DNA of 64,000 bases, from contig CAIOSP010000009.1 in NCBI GenBank assembly GCA_903861005.1, positions 60,692-124,691 on the forward strand, written 5' to 3'. Each line of letters begins with the position of its first letter. The stretch's first letter is position 1. Below, in pieces: positions 1 through 11,798 of the stretch. The DNA comes from an uncultured Pseudomonadota bacterium. GTDB lineage: Bacteria > Myxococcota_A > UBA796 > GCA-2862545. The position numbers and the translations under genes are program-made. The notes beneath the pieces were generated by a model. The model saw only the letters and a list, made by a program, of their open reading frames with translations. It was not told the DNA's origin and made no database searches.

Positions 1-409
1 TGATCTTGACCTTGTTGCCCTCTTCCAGGAACTCCCGGGCGTGGGCGACCTTGACCTCGATGTCGTGCTCGTCGGTCTTGGGGCGGAGCTTGAGCTCCTT
101 GAGGAGCACGAGCACCTGGTTCTTCCGGGCGACGGCTTCCTTCTTCTTCTTCTCGTACTTCAGCTTGCCGTAGTCCGTGATGCGGCAGACCGGCGGGCGC
201 GCGTTCGGCGACACCTCCACCAAGTCTAGACCGCGCTCCTCGGCGATGCGGAGCGCGTCTTCGATCATAAACTCGCCGAGCTTTCCACCCTCTTCGTCGA
301 TGACAAGCACCCGAGGGACCCGGATGCGGTCGCCTACGCGCGGCTCATTGGCGTCAGTGGTGGACCGAGCGGTAGCATCAGGACGGCGGGCAGAGGGTCT
401 ACGGCGCAA
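1..409 (-). CDS. infC: Translation initiation factor IF-3 (3' end cut by window)
   Basis: IF-3 binds the 30S subunit and checks start-codon and initiator-tRNA pairing. The minus strand reads through the IF-3 N-domain pattern, including GDRIRVPRVLVIDEEGGKLG, LDLVEVSPNARPPVCRITDY and GKLKYEKKKKEAVARKNQ, then LKELKLRPKTDEHDIEVKV and FLEEGNKVKI of the linker and early C-domain. The frame runs off the window at base 1, so most of the C-domain is missing. Homology is clear from about base 345 leftward. There is no ATG in frame near the expected N-terminus. I chose a TTG at 409-407, which gives a leader of usual length and has GGAG about ten bases upstream. IF-3 genes often use rare start codons, so this fits the family, but the exact start is uncertain. 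Confidence 0.93.
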   Translation of the reverse strand, partial: MRRRPSARRPDATARSTTDANEPRVGDRIRVPRVLVIDEEGGKLGEFMIEDALRIAEERGLDLVEVSPNARPPVCRITDYGKLKYEKKKKEAVARKNQVLVLLKELKLRPKTDEHDIEVKVAHAREFLEEGNKVKI

Positions 410-504
410 GTGGTGTCGACTCCGGACTTGGGGAACGGGCGGCGCCAGCAGACGCCAAACCCATGATAGCGCGGTGGAATGCGCGACTCCAGCAAGGAGG
501 CCCG

Positions 505-541
505 AAAACGAGAACGGCAGGCTCTGGTGAGCCTGCCGTTC
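505..541 (-). terminator. Rho-independent terminator after tRNA-Val
   Basis: A perfect 13-bp inverted repeat (512-524 with 529-541, 4-nt loop) lies just downstream of the tRNA-Val 3' end on the minus strand. It is followed by a short T-rich stretch (GTTTTC). It probably ends the tRNA transcript before infC begins. Confidence 0.8.
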
Positions 542-552
542 TGCCGAAGGAA

Positions 553-624
553 TAGGCGCGAGAGGGTTTGAACCTCCGACCCCTGCCGTGTCAAGGCAGT
601 GCTCTTCCACTGAGCTACGCGCCT
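553..624 (-). tRNA. tRNA-Val (anticodon GAC)
   Basis: The minus strand folds into a full cloverleaf. The acceptor is AGGCGCG with CGCGCCT (7 of 7 pairs), followed by U8 and A9. The D-arm is GCTC/GAGC, and the anticodon stem CTGCC/GGCAG encloses loop TTGACAC, so the anticodon is GAC (valine). The variable loop is 5 nt. The T-arm is GGAGG/CCTCT with loop TTCAAAC. The discriminator base is A and the CCA end is not encoded. A strong terminator follows. Confidence 0.96.
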
Positions 625-661
625 TCAGCGGGGCCGCTTTTATGGCATCGAGGCCTTGGTG

Positions 662-1300
662 TCAACCATCCGGGACGGCATTGGCACGCGCAATCGCGTC
701 GAGCACCGTTGAACCGACCACGTCGGCGACCTCGTCCGCGCGAATCACTCTGCCTGTCAGCCGGGCGAGGCTCGTCACGCCGCCGTCCTCGACGCCACAC
801 GGGACGATCCCGGTGAACGCGGCGGGGCCTGGGTCCAGGTTGAGGGCGAACCCGTGCATGGTCACGCCGCGGCGTACGTGCAGGCCGATCGCACCGACCT
901 TGTCTTGCCCGACCCAAACGCCGTGCAAGCCGTCGCGCCGCCCCGCGCTCACGCCCTGGGTGGCCAGCCAGTCGATCAAGCCTGCCTCGATGCCCTCGAC
1001 CACCTTGCGGATCGCCCACCCGCGGCGGCCGATGTCCACGAGCAGGTAGCCCGTGAGCTGTCCAGGGCCGTGCCAGGTGGCCAGCCCTCCCCTCTCCGTC
1101 TGCACCACCGGCACCCCGCGCAGCCCCAAGCCCGTCGCGTCCACCGGCGCCGCGCGCCGCCCAAGCGTCACCACCGGGTCGTGCTCCAGCGTCCACAGCA
1201 CCTCGGGCGCTGTCCCCCTCTCCACGGCCTCTCGCCGCAGGTGCTGCAGTCGCCAGGCCCACCGGTACTCCAGTCGGCCGAGCCACTGCGTGTGGATCAA
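662..1300 (-). CDS. lipB: Octanoyltransferase LipB
   Basis: LipB moves the octanoyl group from octanoyl-ACP to lipoyl domains, the first step of lipoate synthesis. The 212-residue length is typical. Family motifs are present: EHDPVVTLGRR near residue 40, RGGLATWHGPGQLTGYLLVD (substrate pocket), the catalytic lysine in DKVGAIGLHVRRGVTMHG, and the catalytic cysteine in GIVPCGVEDGGVTSL. The start is a TTG whose last two bases lie in the TGA stop of the upstream exported-protein gene (TTGA overlap), so translation is probably coupled. The lipoyl synthase gene lipA is not in this window. Confidence 0.95.
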   Translation of the reverse strand: MIHTQWLGRLEYRWAWRLQHLRREAVERGTAPEVLWTLEHDPVVTLGRRAAPVDATGLGLRGVPVVQTERGGLATWHGPGQLTGYLLVDIGRRGWAIRKVVEGIEAGLIDWLATQGVSAGRRDGLHGVWVGQDKVGAIGLHVRRGVTMHGFALNLDPGPAAFTGIVPCGVEDGGVTSLARLTGRVIRADEVADVVGSTVLDAIARANAVPDG

Positions 1301-2067
1301 GGGTCCACCACGATCACCACGCCTCCGCCGCCGACGGCGCGCAACGACGCCACCCGCTCCTTCCAGCGCGGCCCGTCTTCATCGGCCACGCCGATCGTGC
1401 AGGTGTCCGCGCCAGTGGCGAGGAACATCTCGGGCTTCAGCCCGGCCGCCCGCGCCTCGCTGTGCATCGGGTCGGCCACCCACACGACGGGCGTGGTCTC
1501 CCAGGCGACGTCCTTCCAGACGATCGAGTCGAACAGGACCTCACCCGACACCGTCTGCACCACGGGCGCGTAGCAAGGGTCGACCGCGATGCCGCGGGCG
1601 TCGATCAGCACCCCGGTGGCGTCCGACGTGGACGGGCCAGGCGGCGGCACCGCGCGGGACGTGCTCCACGGCGCCAGCACCTCACGCAGATCGACCGCGC
1701 CGATCACGTCCACCGATCCGCCCGTGTGGTAGCGCGTCTCGGCCACGCGCCAGGGGATGGACGGCAGCTCCTCACGGTCCGGCAGCGCCGCCCACGTGAT
1801 GCCAGGGCGCACGGGCAGCTTGGCGAGCGCGGTGTCGAAGCGCGTGTCGATCTGGGTCATCGCCGCCTGCTCAAGCGGGCGCAGATCACGTGCCGGGTTG
1901 TTGTCGTGCTCCGTGGCCAGGACCTCAAGGCGGTGCCGGGTCCAGTCGACCACGACGCCATTCCCAAGCGTGCGGCGCACGTTGCTCGGCGGCGCGGGCA
2001 CCGTCGACGCGGCAGGTTCGGGCGCCGCGAAGGCCGCGGCCAAGGTCAGCAGGAGGAGCCGGATCAT
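1297..2067 (-). CDS. Exported protein of unknown function, LPP20/FlgT-like motif
   Basis: A 256-residue protein with a clear N-terminal signal peptide (MIRLLLLTLAAAFAAPEPA, probable cleavage after an Ala near residue 15). It should be periplasmic or secreted. The middle carries TGVLIDARGIAVDPCYAPVV followed by GEVLFDS. This resembles the recurring 'VIDARGLGLRPALSPRI' motif in LPP20-like and FlgT-like exported proteins; I recognise the motif but could not test the match. No catalytic residues are evident. The chosen ATG sits one codon after an in-frame TTG. Its stop overlaps the lipB start, so the two are probably cotranscribed, though no functional link to lipoate is obvious. Confidence 0.75.
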   Translation of the reverse strand: MIRLLLLTLAAAFAAPEPAASTVPAPPSNVRRTLGNGVVVDWTRHRLEVLATEHDNNPARDLRPLEQAAMTQIDTRFDTALAKLPVRPGITWAALPDREELPSIPWRVAETRYHTGGSVDVIGAVDLREVLAPWSTSRAVPPPGPSTSDATGVLIDARGIAVDPCYAPVVQTVSGEVLFDSIVWKDVAWETTPVVWVADPMHSEARAAGLKPEMFLATGADTCTIGVADEDGPRWKERVASLRAVGGGGVVIVVDP

Positions 2068-2136
2068 CAACGCAGCAACCCTTCGATGGAACAGCGCATA
2101 GCGAGGTCGCGAGCCGGGGGAAACCCCGCGCAGGCT

Positions 2137-5727
<3,591 letters not shown>

Positions 5728-5816
5728 CGGATCCGGGGGTAATCGGGGCGGCCCCGGGAGGCATGGTCCAGACGGTCAGGATCGGACCGCGTGCGTCGCA
5801 GCCGCGCTCCCCCAAC

Positions 5817-6185
5817 CTACCCGACGCAGTCCGTCCCGTCGGTGAAGCTGTCGATCAGGCGCTCGTCAAACGCGATCCAGCGCGCGGCGACATCAGGCGG
5901 CACCGCGAAGCGCTCCAGCGTCAGCTTCAACAGCGCGATCCGCCTGCGGAACTGGCCTCGGTTGATCTTGAGGCCCCGATGCAGCGACACCAGCGGGCGG
6001 CCCTCGTAGGCGAGCGGGCCGTCCATGTGGCTGCTGACCAGCGCCACCTCGTGGCGCTTGATGCCGTCGCGATCCTTGCCCTGAAACAGGAAGCCCACGA
6101 TCATGTCGTCGAACATGCGGTCGACGAACGCGTCCATGATCGCGCTCACCGCGGGCTCGCCGCCGATCGCCTCCCAGTCGGTCAC
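5817..6185 (-). CDS. Truncated hemoglobin-like globin
   Basis: A 122-residue protein of truncated-globin size. It opens with DWEAIGGEPAVSAIMDAF and FVDRMFDDMIVGFLF, the A/B-helix pattern of this family, followed by RHEVALVSSHM and LVSLHRGLKINRGQFRRR. The His in SLHRGLKI sits where the proximal heme ligand is expected. Such proteins bind O2 or NO in the cytoplasm; the exact role here is unknown. The start is a GTG that overlaps the stop of the lytic transglycosylase gene (GTGA), implying translational coupling. An in-frame reading extends further upstream through the transglycosylase gene but shows only shadow sequence. It is followed at 90 nt by dnaE on the same strand. Confidence 0.85.
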   Translation of the reverse strand: MTDWEAIGGEPAVSAIMDAFVDRMFDDMIVGFLFQGKDRDGIKRHEVALVSSHMDGPLAYEGRPLVSLHRGLKINRGQFRRRIALLKLTLERFAVPPDVAARWIAFDERLIDSFTDGTDCVG

Positions 6186-8521
6186 TGGGTCCCGCCGCCG
6201 GGCGCCGGCGCCGCCACGGGCCGCACGATGTGGTTGAACGCCGACAGGTCCACGAACGGGGTGCTGTTGAGGTCCTGGGCGTAGCGGTAGGTCTGCCAGG
6301 TGGACGACACGCGCTTCACGTAGCCGCGGGTCTCGCGGAAAGGGATGCGCTCCACGAACTCGTCGAGCGGTAGGTTCCCGCGCTTGGCGATCCACTCGTC
6401 CACGCGCTGGGGCCCGGCGTTGTAGCTGGCGAACGCCAGACACGGGTCGTTCCCCTGCTGACGCAGGACGGTGTCGAGGTACTTGGCGCCGATCTTGAGG
6501 TTCTTCTCGGGCACCAGCAGGTCGGTCGTCGAGAACGACACGCCCAGCCAGCCCGCGACGGTGCGCCCGGTCGCGGGCATGACCTGGGACAGGCCCAGCG
6601 CGCCCGCAGGGCTCTTCACGTCCTTGTTGAACAGCGACTCCTCGCGCACGAGCGCGTGGAACATGCGCGGCTCCCACGGGTAGGGCGCGGTCGCGGTCTT
6701 GATCTCCGCCCAGTACCGAGGCGGGTACGAGACCTGCACGATCTGCGCCTCGTGCTCACCCAGCGTGCCGAGCGGGTGCGTACGCAGCCAGCGGACCATC
6801 GCGTCGTGCGCGAACAGCCAGTCGTCGAGCGCGACCCGCATCTCCGTCCACCACGCCATCTCGTCGGGGAGCAGGTCGTCGTCGACGTCACCCCACACCG
6901 CCTGCGCGTCCTTGAGCAAGCCCAGGCGCGCGAGCGCGAGCGCGTCGCCGCCGCCACCCTGCAGGAAGGTCTCGCGCACCGTCCAAGGCACCATGCCCGC
7001 GTCCTGAGCCGGGCGCTTTACCGACGCCGCCACGTCCGGCGCGAGCTCCTTGAGGCGCGAGTAGGCGAGCGCGGCGTACCAGCCGTAGGGCGCGGAGCGC
7101 ATCAGCGCCTCCCACTCCTTCACGGCCTGGGCGACCGCGTCGGGCGGACCGAGCACGTCGGGGTGCTTCACGTCCGGGTAAGCCAGCAAGCGCGCGGCCC
7201 AGTAGCGGCCACCCAGAACGCTGACCTCGTCCACCCCCTGCGGGAGCGCGCCAAGCTGGAGCGCGACGGCGCGGGCCTCGTCGGTCTGGCCCGCGTCGTA
7301 CAGGCTGAACGCCAGCTTGAAGGTGGCCTCGGGGACCGTGTCGCCTTCGGCGTGCTCGTCGAGCGCCTTGCGCCACAGCGTCCGCGCGCCCTCGACCTGG
7401 CCGAGCTGCTCGAGCGCGATGCCGCCGCGGGTCAGCGCGTCGTCGGCCATCGAAGAGCCCGGGTAGAGCGTGAGGATCGCCGCGTAGGAGTCGGCCGCCA
7501 GGCTGTACTGTCCCTTGCGGAACAGCGCCTCGCCGCCCAGGTACAGGATCTTGTCGCCGTAGTCGCCGGGCACCTTAGCGCAGGCGCGGCCCGCGTCGCC
7601 AAACGCCGTCAGCGCGTTGGTGAGGCTGTTCTGCTTGTAGTAGCTGCGACCCCGGACGTACGCGAGGCGGCAGGCGTCCTCGCTCCCCGGCGTCACCTTG
7701 TCGGTCAGGCCTTCGGTCAGCGACAGCGCGTCCGACCAGGAGCTGGCCGCCTGACGGCGCTCGGCGCGGCGGATCGACTCGGTCGGCGTGGGCAGACGGC
7801 TCGCGTAGCTCGACGCCAGCAGGCGCTCCGCCTCGCGCGACTCCGCGAGGTTCGGGTACCAGGTCCAGAGGCGGCGCAGCAACGCGTACGACGCGTCCGA
7901 CCCGACGCCCTTGCGCTTGGCCATGGCCAGCAGCGCGAACGAGGTGCCCTCGGACGGGTCGGGCTTGTCGATCAAGGACTGGTAGATCACCACGCCCTCA
8001 GAAGAGCGACCCAGCGCGATGAGCAGCTCGGCCCGCTGCGCCAGCGCGCGCGTCGCGAGCGCTGAGCCCTCGGGCACCGACTCCAACGCGGTCAGCGCGC
8101 CCAGGTTGTCGCCCTGCGCGCGTAGCACCTCGGCGCGGATCAGCGCGCGCCACGCCGCGGGCGCAGAGCCCTCGTCGATCAGCGCCAGGTAGGGCGCCGC
8201 CTCGGCCGCCTTGCCCGTTCGAACCGCCGTCCACACCACGAGGAACGCGTGATCGGCGCGCTGAGGTCCGATCAGCCCGGACACGTCCATGGCCTTGAGG
8301 CCCGCGTACGCCGTGCTCCAGTCGGAGGTGCGCAGCGCCACAAGCAAGGCAGGCGGCAACGGCAGCGCGAGCTTGCGAAGCTCAGGCGCCACATCGACCA
8401 TCCCCTCGGCGCGCGCGACGGGCGCGGCCTGGGTCGGCACGGGATCGGACGCGTTCGCGTAGACCGGGGGGCGCAGCAGGGTCAGCGCGAAGGCCCCGGC
8501 GAGGGCACGGCGGGTGGACAT
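6182..8521 (-). CDS. slt: Soluble lytic murein transglycosylase (Slt70-like)
   Basis: Cleaves the MurNAc-GlcNAc bond in peptidoglycan, releasing 1,6-anhydro-muropeptides, in the periplasm. The 779 residues start with a signal peptide (MSTRRALAGAFALTLL), followed by a long alpha-helical superhelix of TPR-like units from about 60 to 590. The C-terminal SLT domain shows catalytic Glu in FHALVREESLFNKDVKS, then PAGALGLSQVMPATG, KNLKIGAKYLD and LAFASYNAGPQRVDEW. I chose the second Met (8521) because it begins directly at the signal peptide. The stop overlaps the globin GTG. Length and architecture match E. coli Slt70 closely, with a longer helical part. Confidence 0.94.
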   Translation of the reverse strand: MSTRRALAGAFALTLLRPPVYANASDPVPTQAAPVARAEGMVDVAPELRKLALPLPPALLVALRTSDWSTAYAGLKAMDVSGLIGPQRADHAFLVVWTAVRTGKAAEAAPYLALIDEGSAPAAWRALIRAEVLRAQGDNLGALTALESVPEGSALATRALAQRAELLIALGRSSEGVVIYQSLIDKPDPSEGTSFALLAMAKRKGVGSDASYALLRRLWTWYPNLAESREAERLLASSYASRLPTPTESIRRAERRQAASSWSDALSLTEGLTDKVTPGSEDACRLAYVRGRSYYKQNSLTNALTAFGDAGRACAKVPGDYGDKILYLGGEALFRKGQYSLAADSYAAILTLYPGSSMADDALTRGGIALEQLGQVEGARTLWRKALDEHAEGDTVPEATFKLAFSLYDAGQTDEARAVALQLGALPQGVDEVSVLGGRYWAARLLAYPDVKHPDVLGPPDAVAQAVKEWEALMRSAPYGWYAALAYSRLKELAPDVAASVKRPAQDAGMVPWTVRETFLQGGGGDALALARLGLLKDAQAVWGDVDDDLLPDEMAWWTEMRVALDDWLFAHDAMVRWLRTHPLGTLGEHEAQIVQVSYPPRYWAEIKTATAPYPWEPRMFHALVREESLFNKDVKSPAGALGLSQVMPATGRTVAGWLGVSFSTTDLLVPEKNLKIGAKYLDTVLRQQGNDPCLAFASYNAGPQRVDEWIAKRGNLPLDEFVERIPFRETRGYVKRVSSTWQTYRYAQDLNSTPFVDLSAFNHIVRPVAAPAPGGGTQ

Positions 8522-8637
8522 GGCGGAGATCCGGAGCGGGGCGCACACCGTCTATCCGACACGCGACGCGCACGGCCCCTTCCGCGGCCAAGGTTCGCGA
8601 CTTTCGCCGGGGACCCGCGCCGCGCCACGTCCAGGGG

Positions 8638-8721
8638 TCATCCCCAGACGATCCAGGCCGCCCCGCCCAGCACGACGACCACGACGACGGCCAGCACTGA
8701 AGGCTGGCGCGCCAGACGTAG
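8638..8721 (-). other. In-frame transmembrane segment directly after the grpE stop
   Basis: Directly after the TGA of grpE the same frame continues for 27 sense codons to a second TGA at 8638-8640. The extension reads LRLARQPSV, then LAVVVVVVLGGAA, then WIVWG: a basic start, a 19-residue hydrophobic helix and a short tail. The GrpE stop context is TGA CTA. As an independent ORF it has only a GTG (8697-8695) with no clear ribosome site, giving 19 residues. It could be a readthrough anchor for GrpE, a tiny membrane peptide, or chance in GC-rich DNA. Confidence 0.35.
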
Positions 8722-9291
8722 TCAAGCCTCAGGGATCGGAGAGCGCGTGAACTTGCCGACGATCACCTTGGCCGGCTGCAGGACCACGTTGCCGACGGTG
8801 TAGCCCGCGAGGTGCACGGTCACGACGGTGTCGTCCTCAGCCTCGTCCGAGACCTGCTCGATGCCGATCGCCTCGTGCAGGTTCGGATCGAAGTTGGAGC
8901 CGACGCCGGGCACCTCGCGCAGGCCCAAGCGGTGCAGGCCGTCGAGGCACTGCGTCAGCACCATGCGCACGCCGGTGAGCAGCGACACGGTGTCGGTGGT
9001 GTGGGCTTCCAGGCTGCGCTGCAGGTTCTGCACCGGCTCGAAGAAGATGCGCGCGACCTCGCCTTCCTTGCGCGCAATCATGTTCTTGAGGTGCGCCTCC
9101 GCACGCTCGCGCGAGGCGGTGATCTCGTTGCGCTGGTCGGCGTAGGCCTTGGAGACGGCGCGCAGGCGAGACTCGGTCTCGGCGAGCTTGATCTCCATCT
9201 CGGCCAGGCGCAGGTCGCGCGGGTCCGGGAGCGACTCCACCTCCGCCGCGGGGGTGTTGTCCACTTCTTCGTTGTCGTCAGGGAGAGCCAT
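8722..9291 (-). CDS. grpE: Nucleotide exchange factor GrpE
   Basis: GrpE releases ADP from DnaK during the chaperone cycle. The 189 residues have the family layout: an acidic disordered N-terminus (MALPDDNEEVDNTPAAE), a long dimerising coiled coil with YADQRNEITASRERAEAHLK, FFEPVQNLQRSLEA, and the beta-rich head with GSNFDPNLHEAIGIEQVSD (compare 'FDPNxHEAV') and GYTVGNVVLQPAKVIV (compare 'GYxLxxRVLRPAxVxV'). dnaK and dnaJ are not adjacent. The ATG start gives a standard N-terminus. An in-frame hydrophobic segment follows the stop and is described separately. Confidence 0.94.
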   Translation of the reverse strand: MALPDDNEEVDNTPAAEVESLPDPRDLRLAEMEIKLAETESRLRAVSKAYADQRNEITASRERAEAHLKNMIARKEGEVARIFFEPVQNLQRSLEAHTTDTVSLLTGVRMVLTQCLDGLHRLGLREVPGVGSNFDPNLHEAIGIEQVSDEAEDDTVVTVHLAGYTVGNVVLQPAKVIVGKFTRSPIPEA

Positions 9292-9347
9292 TGAGTCGTC
9301 CGAGTCTGGGCCGTCGACCTAATCCCCAGACACGCACCGGCAAGACG

Positions 9348-10676
9348 TCAGCCGCGCGTACGCCGCACGCGCTCGAGGGCCCGCTCCGGATCTTCAAACA
9401 GATGCCGACCGCGCAGCTCATCCAAGCGCGCACGGAACCAGAGCGCACCAACGACGGCCATCACCACCGCCGCCACCAACGGGAACACCGCGACCCGCCC
9501 AACCAGCGCCATGCCCACGGCGTTGCCTACCAGGGTGACGCCGGTGAACAGCGCGAACAGCGCGGCCAGCGTCATCAGCTTGACCAGCCGCCGGTGCGAG
9601 GTCTCGTCCGCGCCGATCGCCAGGCCGCGCGGCATGCGGAGCGCCTTGAACGCCTGCCCGAACCGGTAGCGCTCCAAGAGCGCCAGCACGAGCAGCGAGC
9701 GGGCCGCGGTCAGCCCGGGCGCCTTGGTCACCGCGTCCTCAAGCGCCTCGATCGCGTCCAGCGAGCGCCCCTGATGCATGCGAGAGAGGCCCAGCGCCTG
9801 CTGAAGCAGCGGATCAGCCGGGTAGTAGCGGGTGCCGACGAAGGACAGATCCTCGGCGTCGCCGGGGCGACGGAGGAGCACCGCCAACGACGCGCCCAGC
9901 GCGTAAGCGTCACGGTGCCATGGCTGCGTCTCGACGATGGTGCGGCAGCGCAGGAAGGCCGACGGCAGATCCCCGCGGCGGACCAGATCGACGGCCTCCT
10001 CCCACGGCGAGGGCTCGACGTCGGCGCCGTCGTCCTCAGGGGCAGCGGCCGCGAGCCCGCCCACGTCCTGCGCGCGGCCCGTGAGCACGAACGCGCAGTC
10101 GTCGCAGCGGTGGTAGCCGACCAGACGCTCGGCATCGCCAGGCGAAGACTCGGATCCACGCAGGTCGCGCAGGATGTCGGCGAACGCCGCCTGTCCGAGC
10201 TCGCTCGACGGGCCTTCGAAGGTCCAGGTGTAGAGCAGCAGGCCACCCGAGCCGCCCTGCCGATCGACGAACCACAGCTCGCCCGGGCCGTCCTTGGCCA
10301 CGGCGGTGAACCACACGGCCAGCCGACCGGACTCACGGAACACGCGGAGCAGGAACCCGGCGATCTCCCCCGCCAGATCCAGGCGAGCGGCCTCAGGGCC
10401 GTCCCGCCCGACCGCGGGCGCCCACCCGTGCAGGTGGAAGTAGGACCGGCGAAGCTGCTCTACCCGCGACCGGCAATGGCCCTGCTCGGCGGAGATCAGC
10501 TCCTCGTCACGAAAGCGGACGGCGGCGAAGCCCATGCGGCGCTGGTACAGGCGGACCGACTCTTCGAAGTCGTAGCGGCGGACGCTCCCGTCCCGGCCGA
10601 CGATCTCCACGGGGAAGTCAACGACCTCGGTGTAGTCCTTGCGCTGGTACCGCCTGAGGCGGCCTTCCTTGTCCAT
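9348..10676 (-). CDS. TPR-containing membrane protein of unknown function
   Basis: A 442-residue protein without a signal peptide. The N-terminal half (about 1-160) is a mixed alpha/beta region I do not recognise. A Cys pair (YHRCDDCAF, near 190-200) could be a small zinc site. From about 225 to 345 it has TPR-like helical repeats (AVDLVRRGDLPSAFLRCRTI, ALGLSRMHQGRSLDAIEALE). The C-terminal part has two membrane spans (LVKLMTLAALFALFTGVTLV and VAVFPLVAAVVMAVVGALW), then a basic cytoplasmic tail. The start codon is an ATG with GAGGA upstream. It is divergent from the ECF sigma operon, and the shared 91-bp region could control both. The function is unknown. Confidence 0.7.
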   Translation of the reverse strand: MDKEGRLRRYQRKDYTEVVDFPVEIVGRDGSVRRYDFEESVRLYQRRMGFAAVRFRDEELISAEQGHCRSRVEQLRRSYFHLHGWAPAVGRDGPEAARLDLAGEIAGFLLRVFRESGRLAVWFTAVAKDGPGELWFVDRQGGSGGLLLYTWTFEGPSSELGQAAFADILRDLRGSESSPGDAERLVGYHRCDDCAFVLTGRAQDVGGLAAAAPEDDGADVEPSPWEEAVDLVRRGDLPSAFLRCRTIVETQPWHRDAYALGASLAVLLRRPGDAEDLSFVGTRYYPADPLLQQALGLSRMHQGRSLDAIEALEDAVTKAPGLTAARSLLVLALLERYRFGQAFKALRMPRGLAIGADETSHRRLVKLMTLAALFALFTGVTLVGNAVGMALVGRVAVFPLVAAVVMAVVGALWFRARLDELRGRHLFEDPERALERVRRTRG

Positions 10677-10703
10677 CCCGCGCGTCCTCGATGGTCACGA
10701 CCA

Positions 10704-10713
10704 ATTGCGCAAT
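10704..10713. promoter_or_regulatory. Palindrome ATTGCGCAAT between divergent genes
   Basis: A perfect 10-bp palindrome in the 91-bp gap between the divergent TPR gene and the ECF sigma gene. It lies about 55 bp upstream of the sigma start. Its placement suits an operator, but no regulator was identified. Confidence 0.3.
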
Positions 10714-10767
10714 AACGCGCGTGGTGCGATCGTAACCCAGGTCGAGTCCGAACCGAAAGGAGTCGCT

Positions 10768-11334
10768 GTGCACGCACTACGCTTGGTGGAGTCCCCTGAA
10801 CGGGAAGCCGAACGCGTCGCGCGCGCGGCGGACGGGGACGAGGCCTCGCGCAACTGGCTGGTCCAGAAGTGGACCCCGACCATGTACCGCTACGCGCTGC
10901 GCATGCTCGGAGAGAGCGAGGACGCCGCCGACGCCGCCCAGGACATCTTGATCAAGGTCCTGCGCGCGCTCCCGACCTACGACCAGGAGCGGTCGTTCTC
11001 CACCTGGATCTTCGGGATCGCCCGCAACACCTGCATCGACGCCCAGCGCCGCCGTCGTCACCGCACCCACGACGAGTTGGGTGAGGTCGCGGACTCCACG
11101 TTGAGCGCGCTCGGGAGCGCCATCCAGGCGGAGCGCGCGAGCCAGGTGCACGAGGCGCTGGCCAAGCTGCCCGAGGCCTACCGGGAGGTGCTGGTGCTGT
11201 ACCACTTTGAGCACCTCAAGTACGTCGAGATCGCCGAGATCCTGGGCGAGCCGATCGGCACCACGATGAACCGCATCTTCCGCGCCCGTCAGCGGATGCG
11301 CGGCCTGCTGGAGCTCGACGGAGGCGCCCCATGA
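10768..11334 (+). CDS. RNA polymerase ECF sigma factor
   Basis: A 188-residue extracytoplasmic-function sigma factor. Region 2 shows the core-binding and -10-recognition pattern: YALRMLGESEDAADAAQDIL, IKVLRALPTYDQERSFSTWI and FGIARNTCIDAQRRRRHR. Region 4 shows LAKLPEAYREVLVLYHFEHL, KYVEIAEILGEPIGTTMNRI and FRARQRMRGLL, the -35-binding helix-turn-helix. I chose the GTG at 10768 because AAAGGAG lies at 10756-10762. The frame is open further upstream, but into non-homologous sequence. The stop overlaps the anti-sigma start by 4 nt (ATGA), so the two are probably made in a fixed ratio. The target promoters are unknown; autoregulation is common in this family but not shown here. Confidence 0.93.
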   Translation: MHALRLVESPEREAERVARAADGDEASRNWLVQKWTPTMYRYALRMLGESEDAADAAQDILIKVLRALPTYDQERSFSTWIFGIARNTCIDAQRRRRHRTHDELGEVADSTLSALGSAIQAERASQVHEALAKLPEAYREVLVLYHFEHLKYVEIAEILGEPIGTTMNRIFRARQRMRGLLELDGGAP

Positions 11335-11798
11335 GCGATCACGTCGCGCCCGACCTGCTGGCCTCGTTCGTGGCGGGCGAGCTCGGTGATCACGCGGCAG
11401 CCTTGGTCGCGCGGCACCTGGACGACTGCCCCACGTGCACCGCCCGCGTGCTGGCGGCGGACTCGCTGACCGCGGCCCTGCGCATCCCCGAGCCTGTCGT
11501 GCCCGAGGACTTGGTCGGGCGCGTGCTCGAAGCCGCGGTCCCTCCCCCGCCCGGCCTGGCCCGCGGCGAACTGCTCGTCGGTCTGGCCCTGATCGCCGCC
11601 GCCGTGGTCGCCTCTATGCTCGGCTCGGATCTGTCCGCGATCGGTGGGCGCCTCGACGTGCTCGGGTCCGCCCTCGCCACCGCCACTGGTCAGCTACGAG
11701 CCCAGCCCGCGCTGCTCGCGTCGCTGGCAGCGTCCGGCACCGCCACGGCCTTCGCCGCGGTGACGCTCGCGTCGTGGACGCAGGGGCGTGCCCGGTGA
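11331..11798 (+). CDS. Zinc-finger anti-sigma factor (zf-HC2 type)
   Basis: A 155-residue membrane protein. The N-terminal anti-sigma domain carries the HxxxCxxC motif (HLDDCPTC, His29, Cys33, Cys36) that binds zinc and holds the partner ECF sigma factor at the membrane. A proline-rich linker (about 70-77) leads into the first membrane span (LLVGLALIAAAVVASMLG, about 81-98). A second hydrophobic segment lies near the C-terminus (LLASLAASGTATAFAAVTL). It overlaps both neighbours by 4 nt. The inducing signal is unknown; the downstream protein is the obvious candidate partner. Confidence 0.9.
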   Translation: MSDHVAPDLLASFVAGELGDHAAALVARHLDDCPTCTARVLAADSLTAALRIPEPVVPEDLVGRVLEAAVPPPPGLARGELLVGLALIAAAVVASMLGSDLSAIGGRLDVLGSALATATGQLRAQPALLASLAASGTATAFAAVTLASWTQGRAR

